From positions 33,090 to 97,089 of the forward strand of contig NZ_JXTH01000003.1 of NCBI RefSeq assembly GCF_000836725.1: a stretch of 64,000 nt of DNA. The letters run 5' to 3'. Below, piece after piece: positions 36,349-47,271 of this stretch (the first letter of the stretch is position 1; every line of letters starts with the position of its first letter). A program made the translations under genes and the position numbers. Under the pieces are notes generated by a model. It was not told the origin of the DNA. It saw only the letters and a program-made list of their open reading frames with translations, and did not search any database. The DNA is from Anoxybacillus thermarum. GTDB lineage: Bacteria; Bacillota; Bacilli; Bacillales; Anoxybacillaceae.

Positions 36349-36915
36349 GTGAAACAATGGATTGAAAAAAACTTACTGATTGCCATTCTTTTAGCCATCG
36401 GCTTATCATTTATGATCTTTGGCAATGTGTTCAACTTTTCGCCAGCAAAACGCGTTCAACAAGAAACAACTCAAACTGTATTTCGTCAAACAGATGAAGA
36501 AAAAAAATTAAAGCAAATTGCAGACTATGAAGAGCGATATGAACAACAATTAAAAGAAGCGCTTGAAGCGATTGTTGGCGTTGGTGAAGTGAAAGTAATC
36601 GTCAATGTCGATGCAACGGAACAAAACGTACTCGAAAAAAATGCGACGGTTCAGAAAAAACGAACGATAGAAGAAGATAAAGAAGGTGGAAAACGTCAAA
36701 TTGAAGATGAATCAACAGACGAAAAAATTGTGATCGTACGCAAAGGGGACGGAGAAACACCGCTCGTTTTACAGACGAAAAAGCCAGACATTCGCGGTGT
36801 GCTTGTCGTGGCAAAAGGAGCCGATCAAATACAAGTGAAAAAATGGATTGTCGAAGCAGTGACGCGAACGTTGAACGTTCCGAGCCATCGCGTCGCTGTT
36901 TTACCAAAAAAGTAA
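36349..36915 (+). CDS. spoIIIAG: Stage III sporulation protein SpoIIIAG
   Basis: A 188-residue ring protein of the channel. Seen: one N-terminal membrane helix (LLIAILLAIGLSFMIFG), then a ring-building-motif domain split by a charged insertion (about residues 90-125), as known for SpoIIIAG, which forms a large ring in the intermembrane space. The start is GTG after AAAGGAGGGAG. Confidence 0.95.
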   Translation: MKQWIEKNLLIAILLAIGLSFMIFGNVFNFSPAKRVQQETTQTVFRQTDEEKKLKQIADYEERYEQQLKEALEAIVGVGEVKVIVNVDATEQNVLEKNATVQKKRTIEEDKEGGKRQIEDESTDEKIVIVRKGDGETPLVLQTKKPDIRGVLVVAKGADQIQVKKWIVEAVTRTLNVPSHRVAVLPKK

Positions 36916-36927
36916 GGGGGAGAACAT

Positions 36928-37491
36928 ATGTTGAAAAAGCAAACGGTTTGGTTATTAACAATGTTTAGTTTAGTTGTCGTTTTATCGGTGTACTATGTTA
37001 CAAGCCCTCAAGTGACAGAACAAGTGGCGTTTGATCAAAAAGAGGAAGCGAACAATGAAAAGGACTTAAAACCAACGGATGAAGCAATGAAAGAAGAAGT
37101 TGCCAACGGAGAAGAAGTGACAGTTGAACAAACGAATACAGGAAGCGATGATTTATTTACAGCCCTTCGCCTTGAAATTGAAGATGAACGAAGCAAGTTG
37201 CGCCAAGAGTTGAATGCGATTGTCGCTTCCAATAACGTATCTGCTGAAGAAAAAAGTAAAGCGATCGATCAATTACAACAACTATCGAATATTGCAGAAA
37301 AAGAAGCGGTGCTAGAAACGTTAATTAAATCGAAAGGATACGACGATGCGCTTGTTCGTGTCCATGAAAATCAAGTGCATATTACAGTGAAAGCAAAAGA
37401 ACATTCGAAAAAAGCAGCGAACGAAATTATTCAGCTCGTTCAAAGCGAGCTTGGCCGCGTACAAGATGTAGCTGTTCGTTTCCAAAAATAA
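36928..37491 (+). CDS. spoIIIAH: Stage III sporulation protein SpoIIIAH
   Basis: A 187-residue YscJ/FliF-like protein that binds forespore SpoIIQ across the septum. Seen: one N-terminal membrane helix, an acidic low-complexity linker (about 30-75), and the C-terminal ring-building domain (LVRVHENQVHITVKA). Last gene of the operon; a strong terminator follows. Confidence 0.95.
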   Translation: MLKKQTVWLLTMFSLVVVLSVYYVTSPQVTEQVAFDQKEEANNEKDLKPTDEAMKEEVANGEEVTVEQTNTGSDDLFTALRLEIEDERSKLRQELNAIVASNNVSAEEKSKAIDQLQQLSNIAEKEAVLETLIKSKGYDDALVRVHENQVHITVKAKEHSKKAANEIIQLVQSELGRVQDVAVRFQK

Positions 37492-37516
37492 CCGGGAGAC
37501 CGGTTATTTTTTTTTC
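37487..37516 (+). terminator. Terminator after spoIIIAH
   Basis: AATAACCGG (37487-37495), GAGA loop, CCGGTTATT, then nine T. Confidence 0.92.
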
Positions 37517-37682
37517 GGTTGAAAACGAATTTTATAATACTATATAATAATAATTGTTTTTATGACCAGATATAAATTTTCTAACATTTTCTTATCATTT
37601 TATTGAATAATGGAAAAGGTGTGTCGTATCATGGTATTGTATAATCTTTTTCTACAAATGATGGGGCGAGGGGTGTAAGTCA

Positions 37683-38183
37683 ATGTTGAAAATCCAAGAA
37701 ATTCGCGAATTAATCCGATTAGTAAACGAGTCAAACATTGTCGAGTTCGTCTATGAACATGATGGCTCAAAGATTAAAATGAAAAAAGCTGGAGCGACGG
37801 AACAAGTTGTTGTTGCTACACCAAAAGTAGACGTGCCGCAAACAGCTGTTGTTCAACAACAAGCATCGGTGGCACAAGCTGTTGAAAAGGTAGAAGTGAA
37901 AGAAGAAGTAAAGCCGGAGAAACAAGTTGTTGCAACAGAAAACTTACATACAATTACATCGCCGATGGTCGGTACATTTTATGCAGCGCCATCACCAGAT
38001 GCTGCACCGTACGTGAAAATTGGTGATAAAGTGAAAAAAGATACAATTGTATGTATTGTTGAAGCAATGAAGTTGTTTAATGAAATTGAAGCGGAAGTTG
38101 ATGGTGAAATTGTAGAAGTGCTTGTGAAAAACGGCCAGCTCGTTGAATATGGACAACCTTTATTCCTTGTGAAGCCTGAATAA
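37683..38183 (+). CDS. accB: Biotin carboxyl carrier protein of acetyl-CoA carboxylase
   Basis: Carries CO2 on biotin for malonyl-CoA synthesis. 166 residues: helical N-terminus, Ala/Val/Gln-rich linker (about 40-85), and biotinyl domain with the biotin Lys130 in EAMKL. In the 166-base upstream gap a TATAAT (37640-37645) is present but lacks a good -35. accC follows after 13 bases. Confidence 0.97.
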   Translation: MLKIQEIRELIRLVNESNIVEFVYEHDGSKIKMKKAGATEQVVVATPKVDVPQTAVVQQQASVAQAVEKVEVKEEVKPEKQVVATENLHTITSPMVGTFYAAPSPDAAPYVKIGDKVKKDTIVCIVEAMKLFNEIEAEVDGEIVEVLVKNGQLVEYGQPLFLVKPE

Positions 38184-38196
38184 AGGAGCGATAGTT

Positions 38197-39549
38197 ATGA
38201 TAAAAAAACTGTTAATTGCCAATCGTGGGGAAATTGCTGTTCGGATTATTCGGGCGTGCAAAGAGCTTGGCATCGAGACGGTCGCCGTATTTTCTGAAGC
38301 GGATCGTGAAGCGCTTCATGTTCAAATGGCGGACGAGGCATATTGTATCGGTCCGAAAACGTCTAAAGAAAGCTATTTGAATTTCACAAATATGATGAGC
38401 GTGGCAACATTAACTCGGTGCGATGCTATTCATCCGGGATACGGATTTTTAGCTGAAAACGCAGACTTTGCTGAGCTTTGTCGGGAATGTAATGTAACGT
38501 TTGTCGGGCCGAGTCCGGAAGCGATTACAAAAATGGGAACGAAAGATGTTGCACGTGAAACGATGAGACAAGCTGGGGTGCCGATCGTTCCCGGCTCGCA
38601 AGGAATTATTGAGAGTATCGATGAAGCGATTGCACTAGCGAATGAAATAGGGTATCCTGTTATTATTAAGGCAACCGCAGGTGGAGGCGGAAAAGGAATT
38701 CGCGTCGCTCGAGATGAGCAAGAGCTTAGAAAAGGAATTACGATTACGCAACAAGAAGCGGCTACTGCTTTTGGAAATCCGGGTGTATATATTGAAAAGT
38801 ACATTGAAGATTTCCGACACGTTGAAATTCAAGTGTTAGCAGATTCATATGGAAACGTCATTCACCTCGGCGAGCGCGATTGTACAATTCAACGACGTTT
38901 ACAAAAACTGTTGGAGGAAACACCATCTCCTGTGCTTGATGAAGAAATGCGTCAAAAGATGGGAGAAGCAGCTGTCAAAGCAGCGCAAGCCGTCCAGTAT
39001 ACGGGGGCAGGAACGGTCGAATTTATTTACGACTATCGCAATCGCCAATTTTACTTTATGGAGATGAACACGCGCATTCAAGTCGAACATCCAGTAACGG
39101 AAATGGTGACAGGTGTCGATTTAATTAAAGAGCAAATTCGTGTAGCATCAGGTGAGAAATTGACGTTGAAGCAAGAAGATGTCACTTTCAACGGTTGGTC
39201 TATCGAATGCCGAATTAACGCGGAAAACCCTGAGAAAAACTTTATGCCATCGGCCGGAAAAATACAAATGTATTTGCCGCCAGGTGGATTTGGAGTGCGG
39301 GTAGATTCAGCTGCTTATCCAGGTTATACGATTCCGCCATATTATGATTCGATGATCGCCAAACTGATCGTTCATGCACCGACGCGCGAAGAAGCGATTG
39401 CGCGCATGAAACGGGCTTTAAGTGAGTTTGTTATTGAAGGAGTTCATACGACAATTCCGTTTCATTTAAAATTGCTTGATCATGAAAAATTTATCGAAGG
39501 AAACTTTAATACAAAGTTTTTAGAAACATACGATGTAATGAACTCTTAA
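38197..39549 (+). CDS. accC: Biotin carboxylase subunit of acetyl-CoA carboxylase
   Basis: ATP-dependent carboxylation of biotin on AccB. 450 residues, ATP-grasp fold. Seen: [16 protein letters not shown] start, [14 protein letters not shown] loop [28 protein letters not shown] and [15 protein letters not shown]. The ATG follows AAAGGAGCG. In operon with accB and yqhY. Confidence 0.98.
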   Translation: MIKKLLIANRGEIAVRIIRACKELGIETVAVFSEADREALHVQMADEAYCIGPKTSKESYLNFTNMMSVATLTRCDAIHPGYGFLAENADFAELCRECNVTFVGPSPEAITKMGTKDVARETMRQAGVPIVPGSQGIIESIDEAIALANEIGYPVIIKATAGGGGKGIRVARDEQELRKGITITQQEAATAFGNPGVYIEKYIEDFRHVEIQVLADSYGNVIHLGERDCTIQRRLQKLLEETPSPVLDEEMRQKMGEAAVKAAQAVQYTGAGTVEFIYDYRNRQFYFMEMNTRIQVEHPVTEMVTGVDLIKEQIRVASGEKLTLKQEDVTFNGWSIECRINAENPEKNFMPSAGKIQMYLPPGGFGVRVDSAAYPGYTIPPYYDSMIAKLIVHAPTREEAIARMKRALSEFVIEGVHTTIPFHLKLLDHEKFIEGNFNTKFLETYDVMNS

Positions 39550-39570
39550 TGATAAAGGAGGGAATCCGTT

Positions 39571-39966
39571 ATGTCTGAACATGTATTAGAAATGGAAAAC
39601 GGCCATAACAGCTTAGGAAAGGTAGAAATTGCACCGGAAGTGATTGAAGTCATCGCAGGTATTGCGGCGTCTGAAATTGAAGGGGTAGCGCAAATGCGCG
39701 GCAATTTTGCAGCAGGTGTCGTTGAGCGATTAGGGAAAAAAAATCACGGTAAAGGCGTAAAAGTCGACTTAACGGACCGCGGGATTGTCATTGACATTTA
39801 TTGTGTAATGAATTTTGGCGTATCGATTCCAACGGTTTCACAAAAAATTCAAGAAAACGTCCGCCAAGCGTTGCTGACGATGACAGGATTAGAGACAGCG
39901 GAAGTGAACGTTCATGTTGTTGGCGTTCAATTCGAATCGTCCAAAGTAGAGGTAGAAGTCGAGTAA
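39571..39966 (+). CDS. yqhY: Asp23/Gls24 family protein YqhY
   Basis: A 131-residue alkaline-shock-type (Asp23/Gls24) protein. Conserved: IEVIAGIAASEIEGVAQMRG, the VDLTDRGIVIDIYCVMNFG strand block and VNVHVVGVQF. Known: YqhY is encoded with accBC in many Firmicutes, and its loss in B. subtilis disturbs fatty-acid synthesis; the mechanism is open. It ends the accB operon. Confidence 0.93.
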   Translation: MSEHVLEMENGHNSLGKVEIAPEVIEVIAGIAASEIEGVAQMRGNFAAGVVERLGKKNHGKGVKVDLTDRGIVIDIYCVMNFGVSIPTVSQKIQENVRQALLTMTGLETAEVNVHVVGVQFESSKVEVEVE

Positions 39967-39967
39967 A

Positions 39968-40002
39968 GAAAAGGGGCAATCTCGTTTATGAGATCGCCCT
40001 TT
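39968..40002 (+). terminator. Terminator after yqhY
   Basis: AAGGGGC...ATCTC pairs with GAGAT...GCCCTT around GTTTAT, followed by T. Confidence 0.8.
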
Positions 40003-40087
40003 TTCGATGGGTGAGTGTTTTCTTTCGTGGAAATGTGTTATGATCATGGTATAATTTTCGACATTACGAATAGAAAGGGTTTTGGTC

Positions 40088-40474
40088 ATGAAACGGCATA
40101 CAGCAAGAGAAAAAGCGTTGCAAGCATTGTTTCAAATTGACGTGGGAGGCATTGAACCACATGCGGCGATTGCAAACGTCGCTGAAGAAGAGACCGATCC
40201 ATTTATGGAAATGCTTGTTTTCGGCGTGGTGGAACATCAAAAAGAAATTGACGACTTATTGCGTCAACATTTAGAAAAATGGACATTAGAGCGCGTGGCG
40301 AATGTCGATCGTTCCATTTTACGCATGGCTGTATTTGAAATGAAATATATGGATGACATCCCGTTCAATGTAAGCATGGATGAAGCGATTGAATTAGCAA
40401 AAGTGTTTGGTGATGAAAAATCAAGTCGCTTTATTAACGGCGTACTTGCGAAAATAAAAGAAACATTGTCTTAA
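40088..40474 (+). CDS. nusB: Transcription antitermination factor NusB
   Basis: RNA-binding factor that with NusE/S10 prevents early termination on rRNA operons. 128 residues, all helical. Seen: [16 protein letters not shown] start and [11 protein letters not shown] end. A TTG at 40082 opens the frame, but the ATG at 40088 has better spacing from AAAGGG. First of nusB-folD-xseA-xseB-ispA. Confidence 0.95.
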   Translation: MKRHTAREKALQALFQIDVGGIEPHAAIANVAEEETDPFMEMLVFGVVEHQKEIDDLLRQHLEKWTLERVANVDRSILRMAVFEMKYMDDIPFNVSMDEAIELAKVFGDEKSSRFINGVLAKIKETLS

Positions 40475-40497
40475 ACGAATAAGGGGGAGAAGGATTT

Positions 40498-41349
40498 ATG
40501 GCAGCACAAATCATTAACGGTTTTGAACTAGCGAAAGAAAAACGCACACAATTAGCAAAAGAAGTCGAGCAGTTAAAACAACAAGGCATCGAGCCTGCAT
40601 TAGCGGTCATCCTCGTTGGAGATCATCCCGCTTCACAATCATATGTAAAAGCGAAGCAAAAAGCATGTGAAGAAATTGGCATTCGCTCGATTTTACTTAC
40701 TTTTCCAAGCGACATATCTGAGGAGTTTTTGCTAGAGCAAATCGCCCGTTTAAACGAAGACCGCTCGGTACACGGCATTTTAGTTCAATTGCCGCTACCA
40801 AAACAAATGAATGAACTACATATCATTGAAGCGATTGCACCAGAAAAAGATGTCGATGGGTTTCATCCATTAAATATTGGACGAATGATGACGGGGCAGA
40901 AGACGTTTTTACCTTGTACACCGTACGGCATTTTATATATGGTTCAATCTTTGCAAGTCGATATCGCCGGAAAACATGTCGTTGTTGTCGGTCGCAGTAA
41001 TATCGTCGGTAAACCGGTTGGACAGCTGTTTTTACGCGAACACGCAACGGTCACGTACTGTCATTCGCGCACAAACGATTTAGCAGCGATCACGCGCCAA
41101 GCGGATATTTTAATCGTCGCTGTCGGCAAACCGAAGCTGATTACGTCACCATATGTGAAAGAAGGAGCAATTGTGATCGACGTTGGCGTCAATCGATTAG
41201 AAAGCGGAAAATTGTGTGGGGATGTCGATTTTGACGATGTAAAAGAAGTAGCAAGCTACATTACTCCGGTGCCAAAAGGAGTTGGACCAATGACGATTAC
41301 GATGTTGTTGCACAACACGATACAAGCTGCGCGTGAACTACATAAATAA
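40498..41349 (+). CDS. folD: Methylenetetrahydrofolate dehydrogenase/cyclohydrolase
   Basis: Bifunctional folate enzyme interconverting methylene- and formyl-tetrahydrofolate with NADP. 283 residues. Seen: catalytic Lys in [35 protein letters not shown], the Rossmann [11 protein letters not shown] and the end [10 protein letters not shown]. It links to the one-carbon units made by the gcv enzymes. Confidence 0.97.
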   Translation: MAAQIINGFELAKEKRTQLAKEVEQLKQQGIEPALAVILVGDHPASQSYVKAKQKACEEIGIRSILLTFPSDISEEFLLEQIARLNEDRSVHGILVQLPLPKQMNELHIIEAIAPEKDVDGFHPLNIGRMMTGQKTFLPCTPYGILYMVQSLQVDIAGKHVVVVGRSNIVGKPVGQLFLREHATVTYCHSRTNDLAAITRQADILIVAVGKPKLITSPYVKEGAIVIDVGVNRLESGKLCGDVDFDDVKEVASYITPVPKGVGPMTITMLLHNTIQAARELHK

Positions 41350-41363
41350 GCGAGGTTATTTTT

Positions 41364-42713
41364 GTGGCAGAAATGAGATATGTAACAGTTGCAGCGTTAA
41401 CGAAATACATTAAGCGGAAATTTGAAGTCGACCCTCATTTGCAAGATTTATGGATTAAAGGGGAAATTTCAAACTTTACATATCATTCGCGTGGGCATAT
41501 GTACTTTACTTTAAAAGACGAACAAGCGCGCATTCAAGCGGTCATGTTTGCGGGATATAATCGACAGTTAACGTTTAAGCCGGAAAATGGAATGACCGTA
41601 CTTGTGCGCGGTGAAATTTCCGTGTATGAGCCGAGCGGAACGTATCAAGTATATGTAAAAGAGATGCAGCCGGATGGTGTTGGCGCGCTGTATTTAGCGT
41701 ATGAGCAATTAAAAAAGAAACTAGAACAAGAAGGATTATTTGCTAAGGAACATAAAAAGCCGATTCCGAAATTTCCGCAACATATTGGCGTGGTGACCTC
41801 GCCAACAGGAGCGGCCATTCGCGATATTTTAACGACGATTCGTCGCCGCTATCCGCTAGCGAAAGTCATTTTGTTTCCGACGCTCGTTCAAGGGGAACAA
41901 GCTCCGTTATCGATCGTTCAATCAATTCAAAAAGCGAATGACATCGGATATATCGACGTGCTCATCGTCGGTCGTGGTGGCGGCTCGATTGAAGAGCTTT
42001 GGGCGTTTAATGAAGAAATGGTAGCGCGTGCGATTTTTCATTCGCGCGTTCCGATTATTTCTGCTGTCGGACATGAAACGGATTATACGATCGCTGACTT
42101 TGTTGCCGATTTGCGAGCACCGACGCCAACAGGGGCAGCAGAGCTTGCCGTGCCGCATGTCGCTGATTTGCTTTCGCGTGTATCGGACCAACAAGCTCGC
42201 CTCATTCGAGCGATGAAAGAGCGAATGAACGCGGAACAACAACGGTTGCAATCGTTACGTTCATCGTATGCGTTTCGCTATCCGAAACGGTTATATGAAC
42301 AAAAAGAACAACAGCTAGATATGCTTGTTGATCGATTGCAAAGACAAATGAACGATATGTTCAAACAAAAAGAACATAAGCTTCAACAATTGCAGCTTAC
42401 GTTATTTGCTCATCATCCACAATCGCGAATCGAAAAAGCGGTCGATCGTGTCCGCACGTTAGAACAGACGATCGTTCGCTATATGAACGATATAATAAAA
42501 CAAAAAAAGTGGTCGCTTGCCACGGCAATGGCAAAACTCGATGCGCTCAGCCCGCTAAAAATTATGGAGCGCGGATATAGCCTCGCATACGATGAGCAGG
42601 AAGGGCTCATTAAGACAGTAAAGCAACTGCAAGAAGGGGATCGCGTTCATATCCGTTTTCAAGATGGACGTGCACATTGCATTGTTTCGAATATTGAGGA
42701 GGAAGAAGTATGA
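41364..42713 (+). CDS. xseA: Exodeoxyribonuclease VII large subunit
   Basis: Catalytic subunit of exonuclease VII, which degrades single-stranded DNA. 449 residues: N-terminal OB fold ([21 protein letters not shown]), catalytic region with [11 protein letters not shown] and [14 protein letters not shown], and a long coiled coil (about 270-390). The start is GTG. It overlaps xseB by four bases. Confidence 0.96.
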   Translation: MAEMRYVTVAALTKYIKRKFEVDPHLQDLWIKGEISNFTYHSRGHMYFTLKDEQARIQAVMFAGYNRQLTFKPENGMTVLVRGEISVYEPSGTYQVYVKEMQPDGVGALYLAYEQLKKKLEQEGLFAKEHKKPIPKFPQHIGVVTSPTGAAIRDILTTIRRRYPLAKVILFPTLVQGEQAPLSIVQSIQKANDIGYIDVLIVGRGGGSIEELWAFNEEMVARAIFHSRVPIISAVGHETDYTIADFVADLRAPTPTGAAELAVPHVADLLSRVSDQQARLIRAMKERMNAEQQRLQSLRSSYAFRYPKRLYEQKEQQLDMLVDRLQRQMNDMFKQKEHKLQQLQLTLFAHHPQSRIEKAVDRVRTLEQTIVRYMNDIIKQKKWSLATAMAKLDALSPLKIMERGYSLAYDEQEGLIKTVKQLQEGDRVHIRFQDGRAHCIVSNIEEEEV

Positions 42714-42922
42714 CATTTGAGGAAGCGATGAGTAAACTTGAAGAAATTGTGCAAAAGTTGGAAGAAGGTGACGTTCCGCTAGAAGAAGCTATTCACTTTT
42801 TCCAAGAGGGGATGAAATTGTCGAAATTTTGTCATGACAAACTACAACAAGTAGAAAAGCAAATGGAATTTATTTTACGAGAAGATGGGCAACTTGAACC
42901 GTTTACGGTGCAGGAGGAGTAA
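42710..42922 (+). CDS. xseB: Exodeoxyribonuclease VII small subunit
   Basis: A 70-residue helical protein: [26 protein letters not shown] is the family pattern (seen at residues 2-27). It wraps the XseA coiled coil. ATGA overlap with xseA couples translation; ispA starts three bases later. Confidence 0.95.
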   Translation: MTFEEAMSKLEEIVQKLEEGDVPLEEAIHFFQEGMKLSKFCHDKLQQVEKQMEFILREDGQLEPFTVQEE

Positions 42923-42925
42923 ACA

Positions 42926-43798
42926 TTGGAATCGTTATTGCGACAATATAAATCACAAATCGAACAGCAGCTTCCCGCGTATATTGAATCGTTACAAGCG
43001 CCTCAAACGATCAAAGAGGCGATGTTATATTCGTTGCAAGCAGGTGGGAAGCGCATTCGTCCTCTCTTATTGCTTTCAACGTTACATGCGTTTCAGAAGC
43101 CGGTACACATCGGCATGTCTACTGCCTGTGCGCTCGAAATGATTCATACGTATTCGCTCATTCATGATGATTTGCCAAGTATGGATAACGACGATTTACG
43201 GCGCGGTAAGCCGACAAACCATAAAGTGTTCGGTGAAGCGAACGCCATTTTAGCGGGCGACGCGCTACTGACATACGCTTTTCAAGTTGTAGCAGATGAC
43301 GAAGCCATTTCACCAGATGTAAAAGTTCGCCTCATTTCGGAATTAGCGAAAGCGGCTGGACCTGAAGGAATGGTCGGAGGACAAGTAGCTGACCTTGAAG
43401 GAGAAGGAAAAACGATTAGTTTACAGCAACTAGAATACATTCACCGCCATAAAACAGGAAAGTTGTTGCAATACAGCGTTCGGGCAGGTGCGATATTAGG
43501 GGGAGCAACGGAACGACAATTAACATTGTTGACGACGTTTGCCGATCATCTCGGTTTAGCGTTTCAAATTCGTGACGACATTTTAGACATTGAAGGAGAC
43601 GAACAAAAAATCGGGAAAAAAGTGGGTAGCGACATCGAAAATGATAAATCGACGTACCCTTCTCTTTTGACGCTTGATGGAGCAAAGAAAAAACTTCACG
43701 ATCATATGAAAGAAGCGCGCAAACTTCTTGACGAAGCTAAAATCGATGCGTCGTTATTACATTACATTTGCGATGTCATCGAAACGCGCGATCATTAA
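42926..43798 (+). CDS. ispA: Farnesyl/geranyl diphosphate synthase
   Basis: Condenses IPP with DMAPP and GPP to make farnesyl diphosphate. 290 residues. Seen: GGKRIRPLL, first Asp-rich motif DDLPSMDND, GEANAILAGDALL, second Asp-rich motif DDILD and the GSDIENDKSTYPSLL region. The start is TTG after CAGGAGGAG. Isoprenoid partner of dxs downstream. Confidence 0.96.
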   Translation: MESLLRQYKSQIEQQLPAYIESLQAPQTIKEAMLYSLQAGGKRIRPLLLLSTLHAFQKPVHIGMSTACALEMIHTYSLIHDDLPSMDNDDLRRGKPTNHKVFGEANAILAGDALLTYAFQVVADDEAISPDVKVRLISELAKAAGPEGMVGGQVADLEGEGKTISLQQLEYIHRHKTGKLLQYSVRAGAILGGATERQLTLLTTFADHLGLAFQIRDDILDIEGDEQKIGKKVGSDIENDKSTYPSLLTLDGAKKKLHDHMKEARKLLDEAKIDASLLHYICDVIETRDH

Positions 43799-43846
43799 TA
43801 GCATTGAGGAAAAAAGCAACATGTGATATAGTGGAAAAGAAATGTT

Positions 43847-43882
43847 AGCCGTTCACACGTTTGTGTAAGCGGCTCTTTTTTG
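43847..43882 (+). terminator. Terminator after ispA
   Basis: AGCCGTTCACAC pairs with GTGTAAGCGGCT (one mismatch, one wobble) around GTTT, then six T. Confidence 0.8.
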
Positions 43883-43908
43883 CGTGTAAACGTGTTTGTC
43901 TGTATAAT
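43880..43908 (+). promoter_or_regulatory. Candidate sigma-A promoter of dxs
   Basis: TTGCGT (43880-43885), 17-nt spacer, TATAAT (43903-43908), just after the ispA terminator. Confidence 0.5.
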
Positions 43909-43971
43909 TAAAAATACAAAAAGCTGTATGATATAAGTTTGTAATAGCTTACATGAAAGAGAGTGGTCGCG

Positions 43972-45864
43972 TTGGATGTTACAGCGATTCAAAATCCGAA
44001 ATTTTTAAAGCACATGTCAAACGAACAGCTCGTTCAATTAAGTGAGCAAATTCGACAATTTTTAATTGAAAAATTATCAAAAACAGGTGGACATATTGGC
44101 CCGAATTTAGGGGTCGTCGAATTGACGCTAGCGCTTCATAAAGTGTTCGACAGCCCAAAAGATAAGCTCATTTGGGACGTTGGTCATCAATCTTACGTGC
44201 ATAAAATTTTAACAGGTCGTGCAAATCAGTTTGATACGTTGCGGCAATATAAAGGATTATGTGGTTTTCCGAAACGAAGTGAAAGTGAACACGACGTATG
44301 GGAAACGGGGCATAGCTCGACATCGTTGTCCGCTGCTATGGGAATGGCGATTGCACGCGATTTAAAAGGAACAGACGAATATATCGTTCCGATTATTGGA
44401 GATGGAGCATTAACAGGCGGAATGGCACTAGAAGCGTTAAATCACATCGGACATGAGAAAAAAGACATCATCGTTATTTTAAACGATAACGAAATGTCAA
44501 TTGCTCCAAACGTCGGTGCGCTCCACAACGTGCTTGGTCGTCTGCGAACAGCAGGAAAGTACCATTGGGTAAAAGATGAATTAGAAATGTTATTAAAGAA
44601 AATCCCAGCTGTCGGTGGAAAGCTTGCGGCAACGGCGGAACGAGTCAAAGATAGCATTAAATATTTGCTCGTTTCAGGTGTGTTTTTTGAAGAGTTAGGC
44701 TTTACGTATTTCGGACCGGTAGATGGCCATGATTTTGAAGATTTATTTGAAAACTTACATTATGCGAAAAAGACGAAAGGACCTGTTCTTGTTCACGTCA
44801 TTACGAAAAAAGGAAAAGGGTATCACCCAGCAGAAAACGATAAAGTGGGAACGTGGCACGGAACGGGACCGTATAAAATTGAAACGGGTGATTTCATCCA
44901 ATCAAAGCAGTCTGCTCCTTCTTGGAGCGCGCTCGTTAGCGAAACGGTACGTAAATTAGCGCGCAAAGATCCTCGCATTGTTGCCATTACACCAGCCATG
45001 CCGGTTGGATCAAAATTAGAAGGGTTTGCAAGTGAATTTCCGGAGCGCATGTATGATGTCGGTATCGCTGAACAACATGCGGCGACGATGGCTGCCGGTT
45101 TAGCCACGCAAGGGATGAAACCGTTTTTAGCGATTTATTCAACTTTTTTACAACGCGCATATGACCAAGTCGTTCACGATATTTGTCGCCAAAACTTAAA
45201 CGTGTTTCTTGGAATCGACCGAGCGGGGCTTGTTGGTGCTGACGGGGAAACGCACCAAGGTGTGTTTGATATCGCCTTTTTACGTCACATTCCAAACATC
45301 GTATTAATGATGCCAAAAGATGAAAATGAAGGGCAACATATGGTATATACAGCCATTCAATACGATGACGGACCGATTGCGATGCGTTTTCCGCGCGGCA
45401 ACGGTCTCGGTGTGCCGATGGATAAACAATTAAAAAACATTCCGATCGGCACATGGGAAGTGTTGCGTGAAGGAACAGACGCTGCCATTTTAACGTTCGG
45501 TACGACGATTCCGATGGCGCTTCAAGCGGCTGAGCGCCTAGCGAATGACGGCATTTCTGTACAAGTTGTCAATGCTCGTTTTATTAAGCCGCTAGATGAA
45601 CAAATGTTGCACGCGTTACTACAAAAAAATATGCCATTACTCACGATTGAAGAAGCCGTGCTTCAAGGCGGATTTGGTAGCGCGGTGCTCGAATTTGCTC
45701 ATGATCATGGATATCATGGAGCGACCATTGATCGAATGGGTATTCCGGATCGTTTTATTGAACATGGCGGTGTTTCACAGTTGCTCGAAGAAATTGGATT
45801 GACGACAGAACATGTGATGGAACGTATTTGTTTATTAACTCCGAAAAAAAGAAAAAGGGCATGA
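43972..45864 (+). CDS. dxs: 1-deoxy-D-xylulose-5-phosphate synthase
   Basis: First enzyme of the MEP isoprenoid pathway: pyruvate plus glyceraldehyde-3-phosphate with thiamine diphosphate. About 630 residues. Seen: [14 protein letters not shown], the ThDP motif [15 protein letters not shown] ... [17 protein letters not shown] and [15 protein letters not shown]. Either a GTG at 43963 or a TTG at 43972 could start; the TTG gives an N-terminus (MDVTAIQNP) that lines up with B. subtilis. Confidence 0.95.
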   Translation: MDVTAIQNPKFLKHMSNEQLVQLSEQIRQFLIEKLSKTGGHIGPNLGVVELTLALHKVFDSPKDKLIWDVGHQSYVHKILTGRANQFDTLRQYKGLCGFPKRSESEHDVWETGHSSTSLSAAMGMAIARDLKGTDEYIVPIIGDGALTGGMALEALNHIGHEKKDIIVILNDNEMSIAPNVGALHNVLGRLRTAGKYHWVKDELEMLLKKIPAVGGKLAATAERVKDSIKYLLVSGVFFEELGFTYFGPVDGHDFEDLFENLHYAKKTKGPVLVHVITKKGKGYHPAENDKVGTWHGTGPYKIETGDFIQSKQSAPSWSALVSETVRKLARKDPRIVAITPAMPVGSKLEGFASEFPERMYDVGIAEQHAATMAAGLATQGMKPFLAIYSTFLQRAYDQVVHDICRQNLNVFLGIDRAGLVGADGETHQGVFDIAFLRHIPNIVLMMPKDENEGQHMVYTAIQYDDGPIAMRFPRGNGLGVPMDKQLKNIPIGTWEVLREGTDAAILTFGTTIPMALQAAERLANDGISVQVVNARFIKPLDEQMLHALLQKNMPLLTIEEAVLQGGFGSAVLEFAHDHGYHGATIDRMGIPDRFIEHGGVSQLLEEIGLTTEHVMERICLLTPKKRKRA

Positions 45865-45867
45865 GAG

Positions 45868-46710
45868 ATGAAAGGGAAGAAAGAACGTTTAGATGTATTG
45901 CTTGTCGAACGTGGATTGGCTGAAACGCGTGAAAAAGCGAAACGGACGATTATGGCCGGTCTTGTATATTCGAATGAAATGCGGCTTGATAAACCGGGAG
46001 AAAAAGTACCTGTTGACATTCCGCTGACGGTGAAAGGACATGCGATCCCATATGTCAGTCGCGGGGGACTGAAACTGGAAAAAGCGTTACGAGCGTTTTC
46101 GCTTCATGTCGAAGATAAAGTCATGCTCGATATTGGTGCATCGACCGGCGGGTTTACAGACTGCGCGTTGCAAAATGGGGTAAAGTTGTCGTACGCTCTT
46201 GATGTCGGATACAATCAGCTTGCGTGGAAACTGCGTCAAGATGAACGTGTTATTGTAATGGAGCGGACAAACTTCCGCTACGTGACGCCGAGCGACTTTC
46301 AGCACGGATTGCCAAACTTTGCAACAATTGACGTGTCATTTATCTCATTAAAGCTCATTCTCCCTGTTTTAAAGACGATTTTAGTGCCGCATAGCGATGT
46401 TGTCGCTTTAGTCAAGCCACAGTTTGAAGCCGGAAAAGAGTTCGTTGGAAAAAAAGGAATCGTTCGCGATGCGCGCGTTCACATCCACGTGCTCCATACG
46501 ATTACGGCATTTGCTCAACAAGAAGGGTACGATATTATCGGATTAACGCACTCGCCGATCACAGGCGGTGATGGCAATATTGAATTTTTACTTCATTTAC
46601 GTTGGGAAGGCAAAGAAGTAGGAGAAAATCGCTTGGCGGTTTCCCCAGAAGAAGTTGTTGCTAGGGCGCATGACGAACTGAAAGAAAATAAAGAACATGC
46701 AGGGGAATAA
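45868..46710 (+). CDS. yqxC: TlyA-family 2'-O-ribose rRNA methyltransferase/S4-domain protein (YqxC)
   Basis: A 280-residue protein: N-terminal S4 RNA-binding domain (RLDVLLVERGLAETREKAKRTI seen at 7-28) and an FtsJ-type SAM domain with DIGASTGGFTDCAL and the catalytic K-D-K-E region (VKPQFEAGKE). Known: mycobacterial TlyA methylates 16S and 23S rRNA; the role in bacilli is less certain. It starts three bases after dxs. Confidence 0.92.
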   Translation: MKGKKERLDVLLVERGLAETREKAKRTIMAGLVYSNEMRLDKPGEKVPVDIPLTVKGHAIPYVSRGGLKLEKALRAFSLHVEDKVMLDIGASTGGFTDCALQNGVKLSYALDVGYNQLAWKLRQDERVIVMERTNFRYVTPSDFQHGLPNFATIDVSFISLKLILPVLKTILVPHSDVVALVKPQFEAGKEFVGKKGIVRDARVHIHVLHTITAFAQQEGYDIIGLTHSPITGGDGNIEFLLHLRWEGKEVGENRLAVSPEEVVARAHDELKENKEHAGE

Positions 46711-46729
46711 CGATCGGTTATTCCCTCTT
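46703..46729 (+). terminator. Hairpin after yqxC
   Basis: GGGAATAAC pairs with GGTTATTCCC around CGATC and overlaps the stop codon. The tail is only moderately T-rich, so termination may be partial. Confidence 0.5.
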
Positions 46730-46758
46730 GTTTGCCCGTCTATCGTTCGGTAACATAG

Positions 46759-46775
46759 AAGTATAAATATGCATA
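46759..46775. promoter_or_regulatory. Candidate ARG box before argR
   Basis: The 14 bases AGTATAAATATGCA match 12 positions of the ArgR operator (TGMATAWWWATKCA). The site is about 30 bases upstream of the argR start, as expected for autoregulation. Confidence 0.5.
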
Positions 46776-46803
46776 TGTTATACACGCGAAAGAGGTGTTT
46801 TCG

Positions 46804-47253
46804 TTGAATAAAGGACAACGTCATATTAAAATTCGTGAAATTATTTCAAATCATGATATTGAAACACAAGATGAACTTGTTGATATGTTGCGCAAAGAAG
46901 GCTTTAACGTGACACAAGCAACCGTGTCCCGAGACATTAAAGAACTTCATTTAGTGAAAGTCCCAATGATGGATGGGCGCTATAAATATAGCCTACCTGC
47001 CGATCAACGATTTAATCCGCTACAAAAATTAAAGCGAGCGTTGATGGATGCGTTTGTGAAAATTGATGGAGCTGGTCATTTGCTTGTCATGAAGACGTTG
47101 CCGGGCAATGCGCATGCCATCGGTGTACTTCTTGATCATTTAGAGTGGGATGAAATTGTTGGAACGATTTGTGGCGATGATACGTGTTTAATTATTTGCC
47201 GCACGCCAGAAGATACAGAAGTCATTTCAAAACGATTGTTGGACATGCTGTAA
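46804..47253 (+). CDS. argR: Arginine repressor ArgR/AhrC
   Basis: Arginine-sensing hexameric regulator of arginine synthesis and breakdown, 149 residues. Seen: winged helix with [18 protein letters not shown], linker with [12 protein letters not shown], and the arginine-binding C-terminal [22 protein letters not shown] points to the TTG at 46804 as start ([14 protein letters not shown], identical in B. subtilis); the GTG at 46795 is part of the ribosome-binding site. Next to recN as usual. Confidence 0.96.
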   Translation: MNKGQRHIKIREIISNHDIETQDELVDMLRKEGFNVTQATVSRDIKELHLVKVPMMDGRYKYSLPADQRFNPLQKLKRALMDAFVKIDGAGHLLVMKTLPGNAHAIGVLLDHLEWDEIVGTICGDDTCLIICRTPEDTEVISKRLLDML

Positions 47254-47271
47254 TAAAGGTGTGAATGTGAC

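Noticed and set aside
44987..45454. 155-codon minus-strand frame inside dxs
   Set aside because: A shadow of dxs: no family resemblance, no start signal, and dxs is continuous here.
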